In this document: one piece after another, positions 33,047 to 41,496 of the stretch
Position numbering within the stretch: the first letter of the stretch is position 1
How the letters are laid out: every line of letters starts with the position of its first letter
Assembly: GCF_004354045.1 (NCBI RefSeq)
Contig: NZ_SMRT01000001.1
Span: 372,001-436,000 of the forward strand
DNA: 64,000 nt
Source: Paenibacillus piri
GTDB lineage: Bacteria; Bacillota; Bacilli; Paenibacillales; NBRC-103111
Direction: 5' to 3'
Notes under the pieces: model-generated
The model's input: the letters and a program-made list of their open reading frames with translations, nothing else
What the model was told of the DNA's origin: nothing
Database searches by the model: none
Program-made: the position numbers and the translations under genes

Positions 33047-33846
33047 TGTCGTCATCCGAACGCGAACGTCCTTCGGCCGCATTGAAAAAGCCAACCTCGC
33101 TCAAACCGGCGTTGACCGTTATTTTTGTGCTGCTGCTGTTATTCGGCAGCGCCTATAAGACGGATGCTTCCCTGGCCAAGCTGGTTGAGGGCATCCCGGA
33201 GATGGGCAAGCTGTTCCAAGATATGTATCCGCCCGATTGGAGCTATTTCAGCACCGTGCTTGGGCCGATGCTGGAAACGATCCGGATGGCGATCATCGGT
33301 ACGGTCGTCGGCTCGATCGCCGCGATCCCGATTTCATTTCTGGCGGCGCGCAACGTAACCCGCGTCCCGCTGCTTGGCATCGTCTCGCGTTTTATACTGA
33401 ATCTGGTGCGGACGATTCCCGATCTGATGATTGCCGGCGTATTCGCGGCGATTGTCGGTTACGGGGCATTGGCCGGAGCGATTGCCCTCGCCTTCTTCTC
33501 GTTCGGACTCGTATCCAAGCTGACTTACGAATCCATGGAATCGATCGATCCGGGTCCGCTGGAAGCGATGACGGCTGTAGGCGCCAACAAGCTGCAGTGG
33601 ATTCAATTCGGAGTCGTGCCTCAGGTGATGGCACAGTTCGCCGCCTATGTATTGTATACCTTTGAGGTCAATGTGCGGGCAGCCGCGATACTGGGGTTTG
33701 TCGGTGCCGGGGGAATCGGCTTGATTTTGCAGCGGGCTCTGGACCGGCTGCGGTACGATCAAGCTTCAACGATTATTTTGTTTACGCTTGTGGTCGTGCT
33801 CCTGATTGATTATATCAGTACTAAGCTACGGGAGAGACTGCTATGA
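33046..33846 (+). CDS. phnE: Phosphonate ABC transporter permease PhnE (first)
   Basis: 266 residues, about six membrane segments, with the PhnE EAA loop (SIDPGPLEAMTAVGANKLQWIQFGVVPQVMAQFAAYVLYTFEVNVRAAAILGFVGAGGIG). Its start overlaps the phnC stop by one base and its end overlaps the second permease by 4 bases (ATGA). The two PhnE proteins probably form a heterodimer. Confidence 0.92.
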   Translation: MSSSERERPSAALKKPTSLKPALTVIFVLLLLFGSAYKTDASLAKLVEGIPEMGKLFQDMYPPDWSYFSTVLGPMLETIRMAIIGTVVGSIAAIPISFLAARNVTRVPLLGIVSRFILNLVRTIPDLMIAGVFAAIVGYGALAGAIALAFFSFGLVSKLTYESMESIDPGPLEAMTAVGANKLQWIQFGVVPQVMAQFAAYVLYTFEVNVRAAAILGFVGAGGIGLILQRALDRLRYDQASTIILFTLVVVLLIDYISTKLRERLL

Positions 33847-34637
33847 CGGATATGGCTAAAAAGAATGCGGGCATTCGCGTCCGCCAATGGTCGGTAACGC
33901 TTGTTTTGGCAATATTGTGCGTATGGGCTTTCGGAGGGATCGAATTTACCGGCATTAAAGAGACAGCCGGACAAGTATCGAAGGCGATATTCCGCGGATT
34001 GCTCCATCCCGACTGGAACTACGTCTATTTGCCTGAAGGGGAGGATTTGCTCCGCGGGCTGCTGGAGACGGCTGCAATCGCTGTTCTGGGTACGTTCATC
34101 TCGGCGGTGCTGTGCATCCCGTTCGCCTTCTGGGCGGCGGCCAACAAAGGTAAAGCGCGCTGGGCGACAGGTACCGGTAAATTTATGCTCAGCCTGATCC
34201 GGACATTCCCAGAAATCGTCATGGCGATTATTTTCATCAAGGCGGTCGGTCCAGGCTCATATGCCGGCGCGCTTGCCCTGGGAGTCCATTCCATAGGGAT
34301 GCTGGGCAAGCTGTATTCGGAGGCGATCGAGAATCTGGATCGCGGTCCTACGGAAGCGCTCGTCGCCTGCGGCGCGAACAAGCTGCAGACGCTCTGGTTT
34401 GCCGTCATTCCGCAGGTGCTGCCGGACTTTTTCTCCTTTGCGCTGTACCGGTTTGAAATCAATATTCGTTCCGCCGCCATTTTGGGCGTCATCGGCGCGG
34501 GCGGGATCGGTACGCCGCTTATTTTCGCGCTGGATGCGCGCAGCTGGCCGCGGGTCGGTATAATTTTGCTCGGCGTCGTCGTCATGGTTACGATCATTGA
34601 CCTGATTTCGGGCTATATCCGCAAAAGATTGGTTTGA
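33843..34637 (+). CDS. phnE: Phosphonate ABC transporter permease PhnE (second)
   Basis: 264 residues, paralogous to the preceding permease (ENLDRGPTEALVACGANKLQTLWFAVIPQVLPDFFSFALYRFEINIRSAAILGVIGAGGIG). Six predicted membrane segments. It is the last gene of the phnC-phnE-phnE operon and is followed by a terminator 19 bases later. Confidence 0.92.
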   Translation: MTDMAKKNAGIRVRQWSVTLVLAILCVWAFGGIEFTGIKETAGQVSKAIFRGLLHPDWNYVYLPEGEDLLRGLLETAAIAVLGTFISAVLCIPFAFWAAANKGKARWATGTGKFMLSLIRTFPEIVMAIIFIKAVGPGSYAGALALGVHSIGMLGKLYSEAIENLDRGPTEALVACGANKLQTLWFAVIPQVLPDFFSFALYRFEINIRSAAILGVIGAGGIGTPLIFALDARSWPRVGIILLGVVVMVTIIDLISGYIRKRLV

Positions 34638-34656
34638 TCTAAGCCTGACAGCAAGT

Positions 34657-34692
34657 CCCGATAACCTCAAGAAGAGGTGTCGGGGCTTTTTT
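34657..34692 (+). terminator. Rho-independent terminator of the phnCEE operon
   Basis: CCCGA...ACCTC pairs with GAGGT...TCGGG around a 5-base loop, followed by GC and six T. Confidence 0.85.
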
Positions 34693-34878
34693 CCTGTTGC
34701 CATCATACGCCGCGTACAGCGTCTTGCTGGCTCAGCATGCTTGATTTTCGGATCGGTGAAAATTATAGCTGACCAGGATCAGGAAGCCGATTGATGTTTA
34801 ATAATAGTTGTGCTAAAATGATTTGTACTCATTACCTGACTGTGGTAAGGTAACTAATTTGTCGATAGGGGGGAGAAA

Positions 34879-35454
34879 ATGAACCGGAGAGAGCATATTA
34901 AGAAAATTGCTGTCGGCCATTTGCTGCAATTCGGCTATGAGGGCACGAAGCTGGCGGATATCGCTGGCGATGCGGGCATTAAGAAGCAGTCCATGTATGC
35001 GCATTTCAAGGATAAGAACGAGCTGGTTATTGAAATTTACGAAGAGGCGACGCGGCAGGAAATGGCTTTTTTGACTGCATTTTTCGATCGGAACCGAGGA
35101 AAGCCGATGCGCGAGCTGTTGAATACGTTCATTTTGAAAATGAAGGACCGTTATTCGGACAATCAAAATGTGAAGCTCATGTTTCTGCTGGCGTTTATTC
35201 CGCCGGAAAGTTTGCAGCAGCTTTTTATTAGCTTGTACAAAATTTATTTGCATCATCTGCTTCATCTGCTTGAGCTCGGCTTCGATAACGATCCGACCGT
35301 CGAGGCGGCTTCCGGGAAAGCGGCGCTCGCTGTCCATACCGTTTACGACGGCTTGACCGCCAAGCTTATTTTCGATAGTCCCGAGCAGTTTGTCGATGCC
35401 GCCGAGGTTACTTTCACCTTACTGTGGGAAGGAATAATACGTTCAAAGGCTTAA
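34879..35454 (+). CDS. TetR-family transcriptional regulator
   Basis: 191 residues. The N-terminal helix-turn-helix is REHIKKIAVGHLLQFGYEGTKLADIAGDAGIKKQSMYAHFKDKNELV, a clear TetR signature; the C-terminal ligand domain is helical. ATG 34879 follows GGGGGGAG. It lies 14 bases before a MATE efflux gene, which it very likely represses. The inducer is probably a toxic cation or drug. Confidence 0.9.
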   Translation: MNRREHIKKIAVGHLLQFGYEGTKLADIAGDAGIKKQSMYAHFKDKNELVIEIYEEATRQEMAFLTAFFDRNRGKPMRELLNTFILKMKDRYSDNQNVKLMFLLAFIPPESLQQLFISLYKIYLHHLLHLLELGFDNDPTVEAASGKAALAVHTVYDGLTAKLIFDSPEQFVDAAEVTFTLLWEGIIRSKA

Positions 35455-35468
35455 ATTAGAGGTGTATC

Positions 35469-36830
35469 ATGCAAAATGAAAACAGAAACTTGCAGTCGCT
35501 GGAATCCGATTCCGTGGCATCCGTTTTTTTTCGTTATTTAGTTCCGTCGCTGGTCGGGATGCTGATGATGTCGATCAACGTGGTGGTGGACGGCATCTTT
35601 GTCGGACAGCGTTACGGCTCGGTCGCATTGGCCGGCATTAACGTTGCGTTTCCCGTTTTTTCCATTTATGTCGCGATGTCGTTATGGGTCGGCATTGGAG
35701 GCGCGGCTCTGTACTCCAGAGCGTTGGGGGAGAAGCGCTATGCGCAAGCGCAATCGATTTTTACGCATTCCCTGGTTTTAATATTCAGCTTGACGATCTT
35801 GCTCGGCTTTGCCGCGTTTATGTTCCGCGATCGGCTGGCCGTATTTCTCGGAGCTAATCCGGAAACGATGTCGTACACGATGGATTATATGAATGTGCTT
35901 CTGACCTGCGGATTTTTGATTACGGTGCAAAATGCATTCAGCGTATTTGTCCGTAACGACGGCAATCCGAACTTGTCGATGATTTCCATGATCGTCAGCG
36001 CCTTGTCCAATATCGTGTTCAATTATATTTTCCTGTTTGTGCTTGATTGGGGCGTCGCAGGCTCGGCCTGGGCGCTAATCGCCGCTGCGGCGCTCGGCTC
36101 TATCGTCTTGTTTGCGCATTTCTTGCGCAAACAACGGTCGCTTCGCTTCAGCAAGCCGAGCTTTTCCTGGAAGCTGGCGCGGCGCACCTTTACTATCGGG
36201 TTTCCAAGCTTCGTGGCCGAGGTCGGGATCGCGGTCTTTACGGCGGGTTATAACATCGCGATGGAGCATTGGGCGGGGACGGCCGGGGTGTCGGCCTTTT
36301 CAATCGTCAACTATGTCCACAGCGTTATGCTGTTGATGTTTCTCGGAATGGGTTCGGCCATTCAACCGCTGATCAGCTATTACCGCGGTGCGAAACAGCG
36401 TGCCAGGGAACAGCAGACGATCCGGATCGCCGTCCGGACGGCGCTTGTGGCCGGAGCGGGCATCTTACTGCTCGGCCTGGTGGGAGCGGACGCCATCGTA
36501 TCGCTTTTCGGGCAATTTCCAGCTGAGGTGAGAAAGCTGGCGGTTGCGGGCATTCGCCTATTCTTCATCGCCTATCTATTTATGGGGATCAACTTCGTCA
36601 TGATGACTTATTTTCAAACGACGGATCAGGTCAAAATGGCGGTCTGGATTACGGTAGCCAGGGAAATGATTCTCATGGTCGCTTTCCTGCTTATTTTGCC
36701 GCATTGGTTGGGCACAACCGGCATATGGCTTGCGATTCCGGTATCCGAATGTATCGTCGTCAGTACTGTGTATGTATACATCCGCAGGCAGGCAGCCAAC
36801 CGGCTGCGTCGCGGAGTAGCGCTGCCCTGA
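35469..36830 (+). CDS. MATE family multidrug efflux transporter
   Basis: 453 residues with twelve predicted membrane segments in two homologous halves (FFRYLVPSLVGMLMMSINVVVDGIFVGQRYGSVALAGINVAFPVF; TFTIGFPSFVAEVGIAVFTAGYNIAMEHWAGTAGVSAFSIVNYVHSVMLLMFLGMGSAIQPLISYY). It belongs to the MepA/NorM-like cation-coupled exporters. It follows the TetR gene by 14 bases. A weak hairpin at about 36864-36886 and two stronger inverted repeats follow before the convergent phnD. Confidence 0.92.
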   Translation: MQNENRNLQSLESDSVASVFFRYLVPSLVGMLMMSINVVVDGIFVGQRYGSVALAGINVAFPVFSIYVAMSLWVGIGGAALYSRALGEKRYAQAQSIFTHSLVLIFSLTILLGFAAFMFRDRLAVFLGANPETMSYTMDYMNVLLTCGFLITVQNAFSVFVRNDGNPNLSMISMIVSALSNIVFNYIFLFVLDWGVAGSAWALIAAAALGSIVLFAHFLRKQRSLRFSKPSFSWKLARRTFTIGFPSFVAEVGIAVFTAGYNIAMEHWAGTAGVSAFSIVNYVHSVMLLMFLGMGSAIQPLISYYRGAKQRAREQQTIRIAVRTALVAGAGILLLGLVGADAIVSLFGQFPAEVRKLAVAGIRLFFIAYLFMGINFVMMTYFQTTDQVKMAVWITVAREMILMVAFLLILPHWLGTTGIWLAIPVSECIVVSTVYVYIRRQAANRLRRGVALP

Positions 36831-36927
36831 ACGGACTCGTCCTTTCCGGCTTTGCAGCCCAAATAAAAAAACCTCTATCGAGGCTTTTCCAGGATGAGCG
36901 ATCGCGATTTAATGTAGGTTTTCTTGC

Positions 36928-36975
36928 AATATCAGAATTGTTCAGCTCCGCTGAAAACATTTAAATTCTGATATT
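36928..36975. repeat. Nested inverted repeat between the MATE gene and phnD
   Basis: The outer arms AATATCAGAATT (36928-36939) and AATTCTGATATT (36964-36975) are perfect. Inside them TTCAGC (36941-36946) pairs with GCTGAA (36950-36955). It is AT-rich with no T-run on either side. It may be a transcript-end stabiliser, a protein site or a relic of a small element. Confidence 0.6.
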
Positions 36976-36977
36976 AT

Positions 36978-37017
36978 AAAAAAAAGACCGTACCGGAGGC
37001 AGTGCTCCTGTACGGTC
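36978..37017 (-). terminator. Rho-independent terminator of phnD
   Basis: AGACCGTAC (36985-36993) pairs with GTACGGTCT (37009-37017), with an inner GGAG/CTCC pairing. On the minus strand the stem is followed by a run of T (plus-strand A run 36978-36985). It lies 18 bases after the phnD stop. Confidence 0.88.
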
Positions 37018-37035
37018 TGTTCTGTTTACTAGCGA

Positions 37036-38007
37036 TTACTTGCCGCCCATTTGTTTGTTGGCATCGCGGACAACGTCGAATTTCTTGTCGTCGGATGGTG
37101 TGTAGCCGCGGTGGGAATATACTTCATAAATAATTTTTTGGCCTTCCGGATCTTTGCCGATCGCGATGAAAGCGTCGGAAATCTTTTTGCGCCAATCATC
37201 GGACATATCGGTACGTACGGCGATCGTATCGTTAGGAATCGGAGCAGTAAAGTACAGCACGCGCGTTTTCGTGAACACGTCCGGTACATCCTTCACCACA
37301 TTCAAACGGGCATCCTGGAATACGGCAGCGGCATCGACTTCACCGTTCAATACGGCGAGCACGCCTTTGTCATGGCCTTTGACCACGATACCTTTGACGT
37401 CTTTGTCAGGATCGATGCCTTTTTTCTTCATTTCAAGGCCCGGATAAATGTAACCGGCGGAAGAGGTTACGTCCTGCCATGCGATTTTCTTGCCTTTCAA
37501 ATCATCGATCGATTTGATCGGAGAATCGTTTTTCACGATCATCATCGATTTATAGGAGTCGACAAGCCTGGATTTATCCTCCTGGCCTGTTGCATCGTCT
37601 ACGCCATAGCGCTGAGCTTGAAGCAGCAGGTCGGCCGCTTTCTTCTCATCATGTGCCAAAACATAACCGGTCGGCGGCAGGAAGCCGATATCGACCTTTT
37701 TGGAGGCCATAGCTTCGATTATCGTATTGTAATTTGTCGAAATCGAAACTTTTACAGGAATGCCCAGGCGGTCGCTCAACAGCTTTTCCAACGGCTTCGC
37801 TTTGGCTTCCAGCGTCTCGGCGCTTTGGGATGGCACGAATTGAACGGTCAATTCCTTCGGCACATAACCGGCTGGAGCTGCCGCTTCTTTTTTATCTGCC
37901 GGCGCTGCAGGGGCGGATGGCTTGGCCTCCTCTTTTTTCGCGCAGCCGGCCGCAATGCCTGCGGACAGCATCAGCGACAAACTGATCGCTGCAAATTTTT
38001 TGAACAT
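37036..38007 (-). CDS. phnD: Phosphonate ABC transporter substrate-binding protein PhnD
   Basis: 323 residues from ATG 38007, which has AGGAGG upstream. The lipoprotein signal ends at C22 (LSAGIAAGC), followed by a Pro/Ala/Lys-rich linker. The PhnD fold shows LTVQFVPSQSAETLEAKAKPLEKLL, KVDIGFLPPTGYVLAHD, KSMMIVKNDSPIKSIDDLKGKKIAW and SSAGYIYPGLEMKKKGIDP. It is the receptor for the PhnCEE importer at 32276-34637, from which it is split by the TetR/MATE pair and oriented oppositely. A PhoP-box-like promoter lies upstream. Confidence 0.92.
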   Translation of the reverse strand: MFKKFAAISLSLMLSAGIAAGCAKKEEAKPSAPAAPADKKEAAAPAGYVPKELTVQFVPSQSAETLEAKAKPLEKLLSDRLGIPVKVSISTNYNTIIEAMASKKVDIGFLPPTGYVLAHDEKKAADLLLQAQRYGVDDATGQEDKSRLVDSYKSMMIVKNDSPIKSIDDLKGKKIAWQDVTSSAGYIYPGLEMKKKGIDPDKDVKGIVVKGHDKGVLAVLNGEVDAAAVFQDARLNVVKDVPDVFTKTRVLYFTAPIPNDTIAVRTDMSDDWRKKISDAFIAIGKDPEGQKIIYEVYSHRGYTPSDDKKFDVVRDANKQMGGK

Positions 38008-38051
38008 GTTTTTTTGACCTCCTGTTAATTGTGGAATGAAATCCATATACT

Positions 38052-38106
38052 AATATAGCACATATTGACAAGCTCGACATCAAAATAATTGTGAACTTCG
38101 TGTAAA
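38052..38106 (-). promoter_or_regulatory. PhoP-box-type promoter of phnD
   Basis: Minus strand: TTTACA (38106-38101), 5 bases, TTCACA (38095-38090), 5 bases, TTTGAT (38084-38079), and a poor fourth repeat, then -10 TATATT (38057-38052). The first two hexamers fit the Bacillus PhoP repeat TT(A/C/T)A(C/T)A with 11-bp periodicity, and there is no good -35 hexamer, as usual for Pho-activated promoters. It implies induction by phosphate starvation. Confidence 0.6.
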
Positions 38107-38140
38107 TGAAGCTGCCATGCTTGGTCCGCTTAATAAACCG

Positions 38141-38170
38141 TTGAATTGGCGATTGTTTGTTTGATATAGT
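38141..38170 (+). promoter_or_regulatory. Sigma-A promoter of the 5'-nucleotidase gene
   Basis: TTGAAT (38141-38146), 18-bp spacer, TATAGT (38165-38170), ~50 bases before the start codon. It shares the 215-base gap with the PhoP-box promoter of the divergent phnD. Confidence 0.6.
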
Positions 38171-38222
38171 GATACCAGTTATGCTCTTGGGGCACAAACA
38201 TTTTAACAGTTGGAGCTGATTG

Positions 38223-39827
38223 ATGATGTCAGAGCACTCGAATTTTTGTTTAACGGTTTTGCAGACAAGCGATATTCATGGTTATATGTTGCCCATTCAA
38301 TATGCAAATAATGAGCCAACGGAGCAAGGCTTTGCCAAATTGGCTGCGCTTATCGCCGAGCAAAGAGCGCTTCATTCGCATTGCATCGTTATCGACAACG
38401 GGGATTTGATCCAAGGAACGCCGCTTGCCTATCACCATGCAAGGCTGAATGCGGCTGCGCCGAATCCGATGATCCGCTGCCTGAACGAACTGCGGTATGA
38501 TGCAGCTGTCATTGGCAACCATGAGTTCAATTACGGACTTCCGCTGCTGGACAAGGCGGTGGGCGAATCGTCCTTCCCCTGGTTGAGTGCGAATATTGTC
38601 AGCGAGGCGAGCGGGGAGCCGTATTTCGGCAAGCCGTTTATCGTCAAATCCTTCGATAACGGCCTCCGTGTGGCCATACTCGGATTGACGACGAATTTTA
38701 TCCCGAATTGGGAGAAGGCGGAGCATATCGCCGGACTGCGCTTTGAACCGGTGGTGGACGCCGCGAAGAAATGGACGGATTATTTGCGGGAAAAGGAACG
38801 GGCCGATGTCGTGATCGTTTCTTATCACGGCGGCTTCGAACGGGATCTTGCGAGCGGAGAGCCGACCGAGCCTCTAACCGGCGAAAATGTAGGCTATGCG
38901 CTGTGCAGCGAAGTGGAAGGCATCGACGTGCTGCTGACCGGGCACCAGCACCGGACGATTGCCGGGCGGCAAATTCATGGCGTCACAGTCATTCAACCGG
39001 GCACCCAGGCTGCTTATTTGGGGAAGGTGCAGCTCCAGCTGAAACGGGAGAACGGCTGTTGGCATATAGCGTCCGCCGCATCCGAGCTGCTTCCGGTGGA
39101 GGGAGCCGGGACGGTGGAGCGTATCGTCCGGCTGCTTCGGGAGGATGAGGCGCTGACGCAGCAGTGGCTGGACCAGCCGATCGGCAAGCTGCTCGGCGAT
39201 ATGAGTATTACCGACCCGATGGACGTGCGGCTGAAGGAGCATCCGTTAATCGAATTTATTAACCGCGTCCAGATGGACATTTCCGGGGCCCGAATATCGA
39301 ATACCGCGCTGTTCGATAACATTTCACCGGGGTTTCCTCCGGACATCACAATGCGCGATATCGTATCCAATTATATTTATCCGAACACGCTTCAGGTCAT
39401 CCGGATATCCGGCCAGGATATGAAGGATGCTCTGGAGCGCTCTGCCTCCTATTTTGCCGCATATACCGGCGGACCGGTGCAGGTGAACCCGTCCTTCAGC
39501 GAGCCGAAGCCGCAGCACTACAATTACGATATGTGGGAAGGAATCGAGTACAAGCTCAACATTTCGCGGCCGGAAGGAGAACGGGTCGTCAGTCTGACCT
39601 GCGAAGGCCAACCGGTCGAACCGAACCGCCAGTACGATGTCGTCATGAACAACTACCGCGCCGGCGGCGGCGGCAACTATACGATGTTTCACGGCAAGCC
39701 CGTCGTCCGCGATATCCCGACCGATATGGCCGAGCTGCTGGCCACATATATTATGGAAAAAGGTACGATCGAAGCTTCGTTAAACTCCAATTGGGAAGTC
39801 GTCTGGGACGAAGTTAGGCCCGAATAG
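38223..39827 (+). CDS. Bifunctional metallophosphatase/5'-nucleotidase
   Basis: 534 residues from ATG 38223 (GGAG 7 bases upstream; a TTG at 38220 is an alternative). The N-terminal metallophosphoesterase domain has LQTSDIHGYMLP, VIDNGDLIQGTPLA, VIGNHEFNYG, VIVSYHGGFE and LLTGHQHRTIAGR. The C-terminal 5'-nucleotidase domain begins near residue 340 (TALFDNISPGFPPDITMRDIVSNYIYPNTLQVIRISGQDMKDALERSA). There is no signal peptide or LPXTG, so it is probably cytoplasmic, YunD-like. It may release phosphate from nucleotides, consistent with its place beside a Pho-type phnD promoter, although its own promoter looks constitutive. Confidence 0.9.
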   Translation: MMSEHSNFCLTVLQTSDIHGYMLPIQYANNEPTEQGFAKLAALIAEQRALHSHCIVIDNGDLIQGTPLAYHHARLNAAAPNPMIRCLNELRYDAAVIGNHEFNYGLPLLDKAVGESSFPWLSANIVSEASGEPYFGKPFIVKSFDNGLRVAILGLTTNFIPNWEKAEHIAGLRFEPVVDAAKKWTDYLREKERADVVIVSYHGGFERDLASGEPTEPLTGENVGYALCSEVEGIDVLLTGHQHRTIAGRQIHGVTVIQPGTQAAYLGKVQLQLKRENGCWHIASAASELLPVEGAGTVERIVRLLREDEALTQQWLDQPIGKLLGDMSITDPMDVRLKEHPLIEFINRVQMDISGARISNTALFDNISPGFPPDITMRDIVSNYIYPNTLQVIRISGQDMKDALERSASYFAAYTGGPVQVNPSFSEPKPQHYNYDMWEGIEYKLNISRPEGERVVSLTCEGQPVEPNRQYDVVMNNYRAGGGGNYTMFHGKPVVRDIPTDMAELLATYIMEKGTIEASLNSNWEVVWDEVRPE

Positions 39828-39892
39828 TCCAATCCCTACGGCATGTTCACCCATACAATACATTATTCCGTTGTATAGGGGAGGGATAGTAT

Positions 39893-40006
39893 ATGGCTTT
39901 CTTAGGCGGATTTGGCTGTGGAATTGGCGGAAATTTTTTTACTAGCACAGCTGTCATCCTAGTGTTGTTTATTCTTCTTGTCATTGTGCTTAGAGCTTGC
40001 ATCTAA
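39893..40006 (+). CDS. YjcZ-like small sporulation membrane protein
   Basis: 37 residues starting MAFLGGFGCGIGG, with a single C-terminal membrane helix (AVILVLFILLVIVLRACI). The glycine-rich head plus VLFILLVIV helix is the pattern of the YjcZ/BhlA-like sporulation peptides of bacilli. ATG 39893 follows GGGGAGGG by 7 bases. A -10-like CATACAATA at 39852-39860 fits the sporulation sigma E/K form, but no clear -35 was seen. A terminator follows at 40092. Confidence 0.75.
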   Translation: MAFLGGFGCGIGGNFFTSTAVILVLFILLVIVLRACI

Positions 40007-40091
40007 TGAAAAGTATGAAAGTTTAGCGGTGGTCGGGAGAGCATGATACGGCTCGGGCCTTATGGGAAACATGCCATTCTTGCAACGAACG

Positions 40092-40122
40092 AACCTGGCG
40101 GTCAGCTTCCGCCAGGTTTCTT
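40092..40122 (+). terminator. Rho-independent terminator after the YjcZ-like gene
   Basis: AACCTGGCGG (40092-40101) pairs with CCGCCAGGTT (40109-40118), followed by TCTT. Confidence 0.75.
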
Positions 40123-40166
40123 AATGTTCATTTTGCCGCCTTATAGCGCATCAATTAAAAAAACTG

Positions 40167-40195
40167 TTTACTATATGAACGCGTTAATGTATTAT
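40167..40195 (+). promoter_or_regulatory. Sigma-A promoter of hisC
   Basis: TTTACT (40167-40172), 17-bp spacer, TATTAT (40190-40195), ~69 bases before the hisC start. Confidence 0.55.
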
Positions 40196-40263
40196 TGATT
40201 TATCGCATTAAAGCAATACCGTATCCTATCTTTTATATTCAAAAATGAACAGGAGCTGACAGT

Positions 40264-41376
40264 ATGCAACACCTCGACATTGTTCCGCGTCAAACCTTAA
40301 AAAATATCAAGCCTTATTCGCCCGGCAAACCGATCTGGGAGGTGGAGCGCGAGCTTGGGCTGACCCGCGTTATCAAGCTGGCGTCGAATGAAAATCCGCT
40401 CGGCCCGTCGCCAAAAGCGGTCGAAGCGATCAAGAACAGCATCCCGGAGCTTCATCGTTATCCTGATGCAGGAGCGAAGCTGGCAAGCGCTGCTATTGCC
40501 TCGCAGCTCGATTTGAAGCCGGGACAGTTGATTGTGACCAATGGCGGAGATGAGTTGATCTCGCTCGTATCGGAAGCTTTCTTGGAGGCGGACGATGAAA
40601 TTGTTATTCCGGCCCCTTCGTTCAGCGAATATGAATTTGGCGCTTATCTGATGGGTGCCCGCACCGTGCCCGTTCCGTTAACCGCAGACTTTCGTTATGA
40701 CGTCGATGCGATGCTTGCGGCTGTAACCCCGCGGACGAAGCTGATGTACATATGCTCGCCGAACAATCCGACCGGTACGTATTTGCCGGAAGCCGGCCTG
40801 CGGCGTATTTTGGATACCATTCCCAAGCATATTCTCGTTGTGATCGACAGCGCCTACAGCTACTTCGCCTCGGCGGACGATTACAGCAGCGGATTGGAAT
40901 TTGTGCGGGCCGGATATCCCGTCATCGTACTTCAGACGTTTTCCAAAATATTCGGTCTTGCCGGTATTCGTATCGGCTTTGGTGCTGCTCCCGAATCTGT
41001 AATCCGAACGATTTTGAAGGTGAAGGAACCGTTTAACGTCAACGCTTTGGCTCAAGCGGCCGCTTCGGCCGCAATAACGGATGACGAGCATGTGCAAGCG
41101 TCCGTTCAAGTGAACGAGAAAGGGAGGGAACAGCTGTACAAAGGCTTCCGTGAGCTCGGATTGGCCTATACCGAAAGTATGGGCAATTTCGTGCTGGTCG
41201 AGCTTGGACCCGACGCCCAATCGATCTACGAGCAGCTGCTCGCTCGGGGCATTATCGTCCGTTATGGCGGTACATGGGGGCTTGGCGGCCATGTGCGTAT
41301 TTCGGTCGGACTTCCGGAGGAGAACGATACGTTGCTTGTGAATTTGCGAGCCATTTTGCAGGAGCAAAAGGACTGA
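40264..41376 (+). CDS. hisC: Histidinol-phosphate aminotransferase
   Basis: 370 residues, class II PLP aminotransferase. Features are KLASNENPLGPSPKAVEAI, HRYPDAGAKLASA, NGGDELISL, YICSPNNPTGTYLP (substrate carboxylate loop) and the PLP lysine in LQTFSKIFGLAGIRIGFG. It converts imidazole-acetol phosphate to histidinol phosphate in histidine synthesis and often also transaminates phenylalanine/tyrosine precursors. It stands alone with no other his genes nearby, so it could be the aromatic or general paralogue. Confidence 0.88.
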   Translation: MQHLDIVPRQTLKNIKPYSPGKPIWEVERELGLTRVIKLASNENPLGPSPKAVEAIKNSIPELHRYPDAGAKLASAAIASQLDLKPGQLIVTNGGDELISLVSEAFLEADDEIVIPAPSFSEYEFGAYLMGARTVPVPLTADFRYDVDAMLAAVTPRTKLMYICSPNNPTGTYLPEAGLRRILDTIPKHILVVIDSAYSYFASADDYSSGLEFVRAGYPVIVLQTFSKIFGLAGIRIGFGAAPESVIRTILKVKEPFNVNALAQAAASAAITDDEHVQASVQVNEKGREQLYKGFRELGLAYTESMGNFVLVELGPDAQSIYEQLLARGIIVRYGGTWGLGGHVRISVGLPEENDTLLVNLRAILQEQKD

Positions 41377-41496
41377 GCAAGCCGGAGCAGCAGATTTAAA
41401 TCCCGCAGACGATGTAGTATGATCAGAATAGTGCATTTATAATAATAGCGGTTATTTATGGCTTGATTTTATTATTAGTTGATGGAGGGGTATGCG

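Noticed and set aside
37051..38028. 325-residue plus-strand ORF opposite phnD
   Set aside because: Antisense shadow of phnD, which has a signal peptide, lipobox and family motifs.
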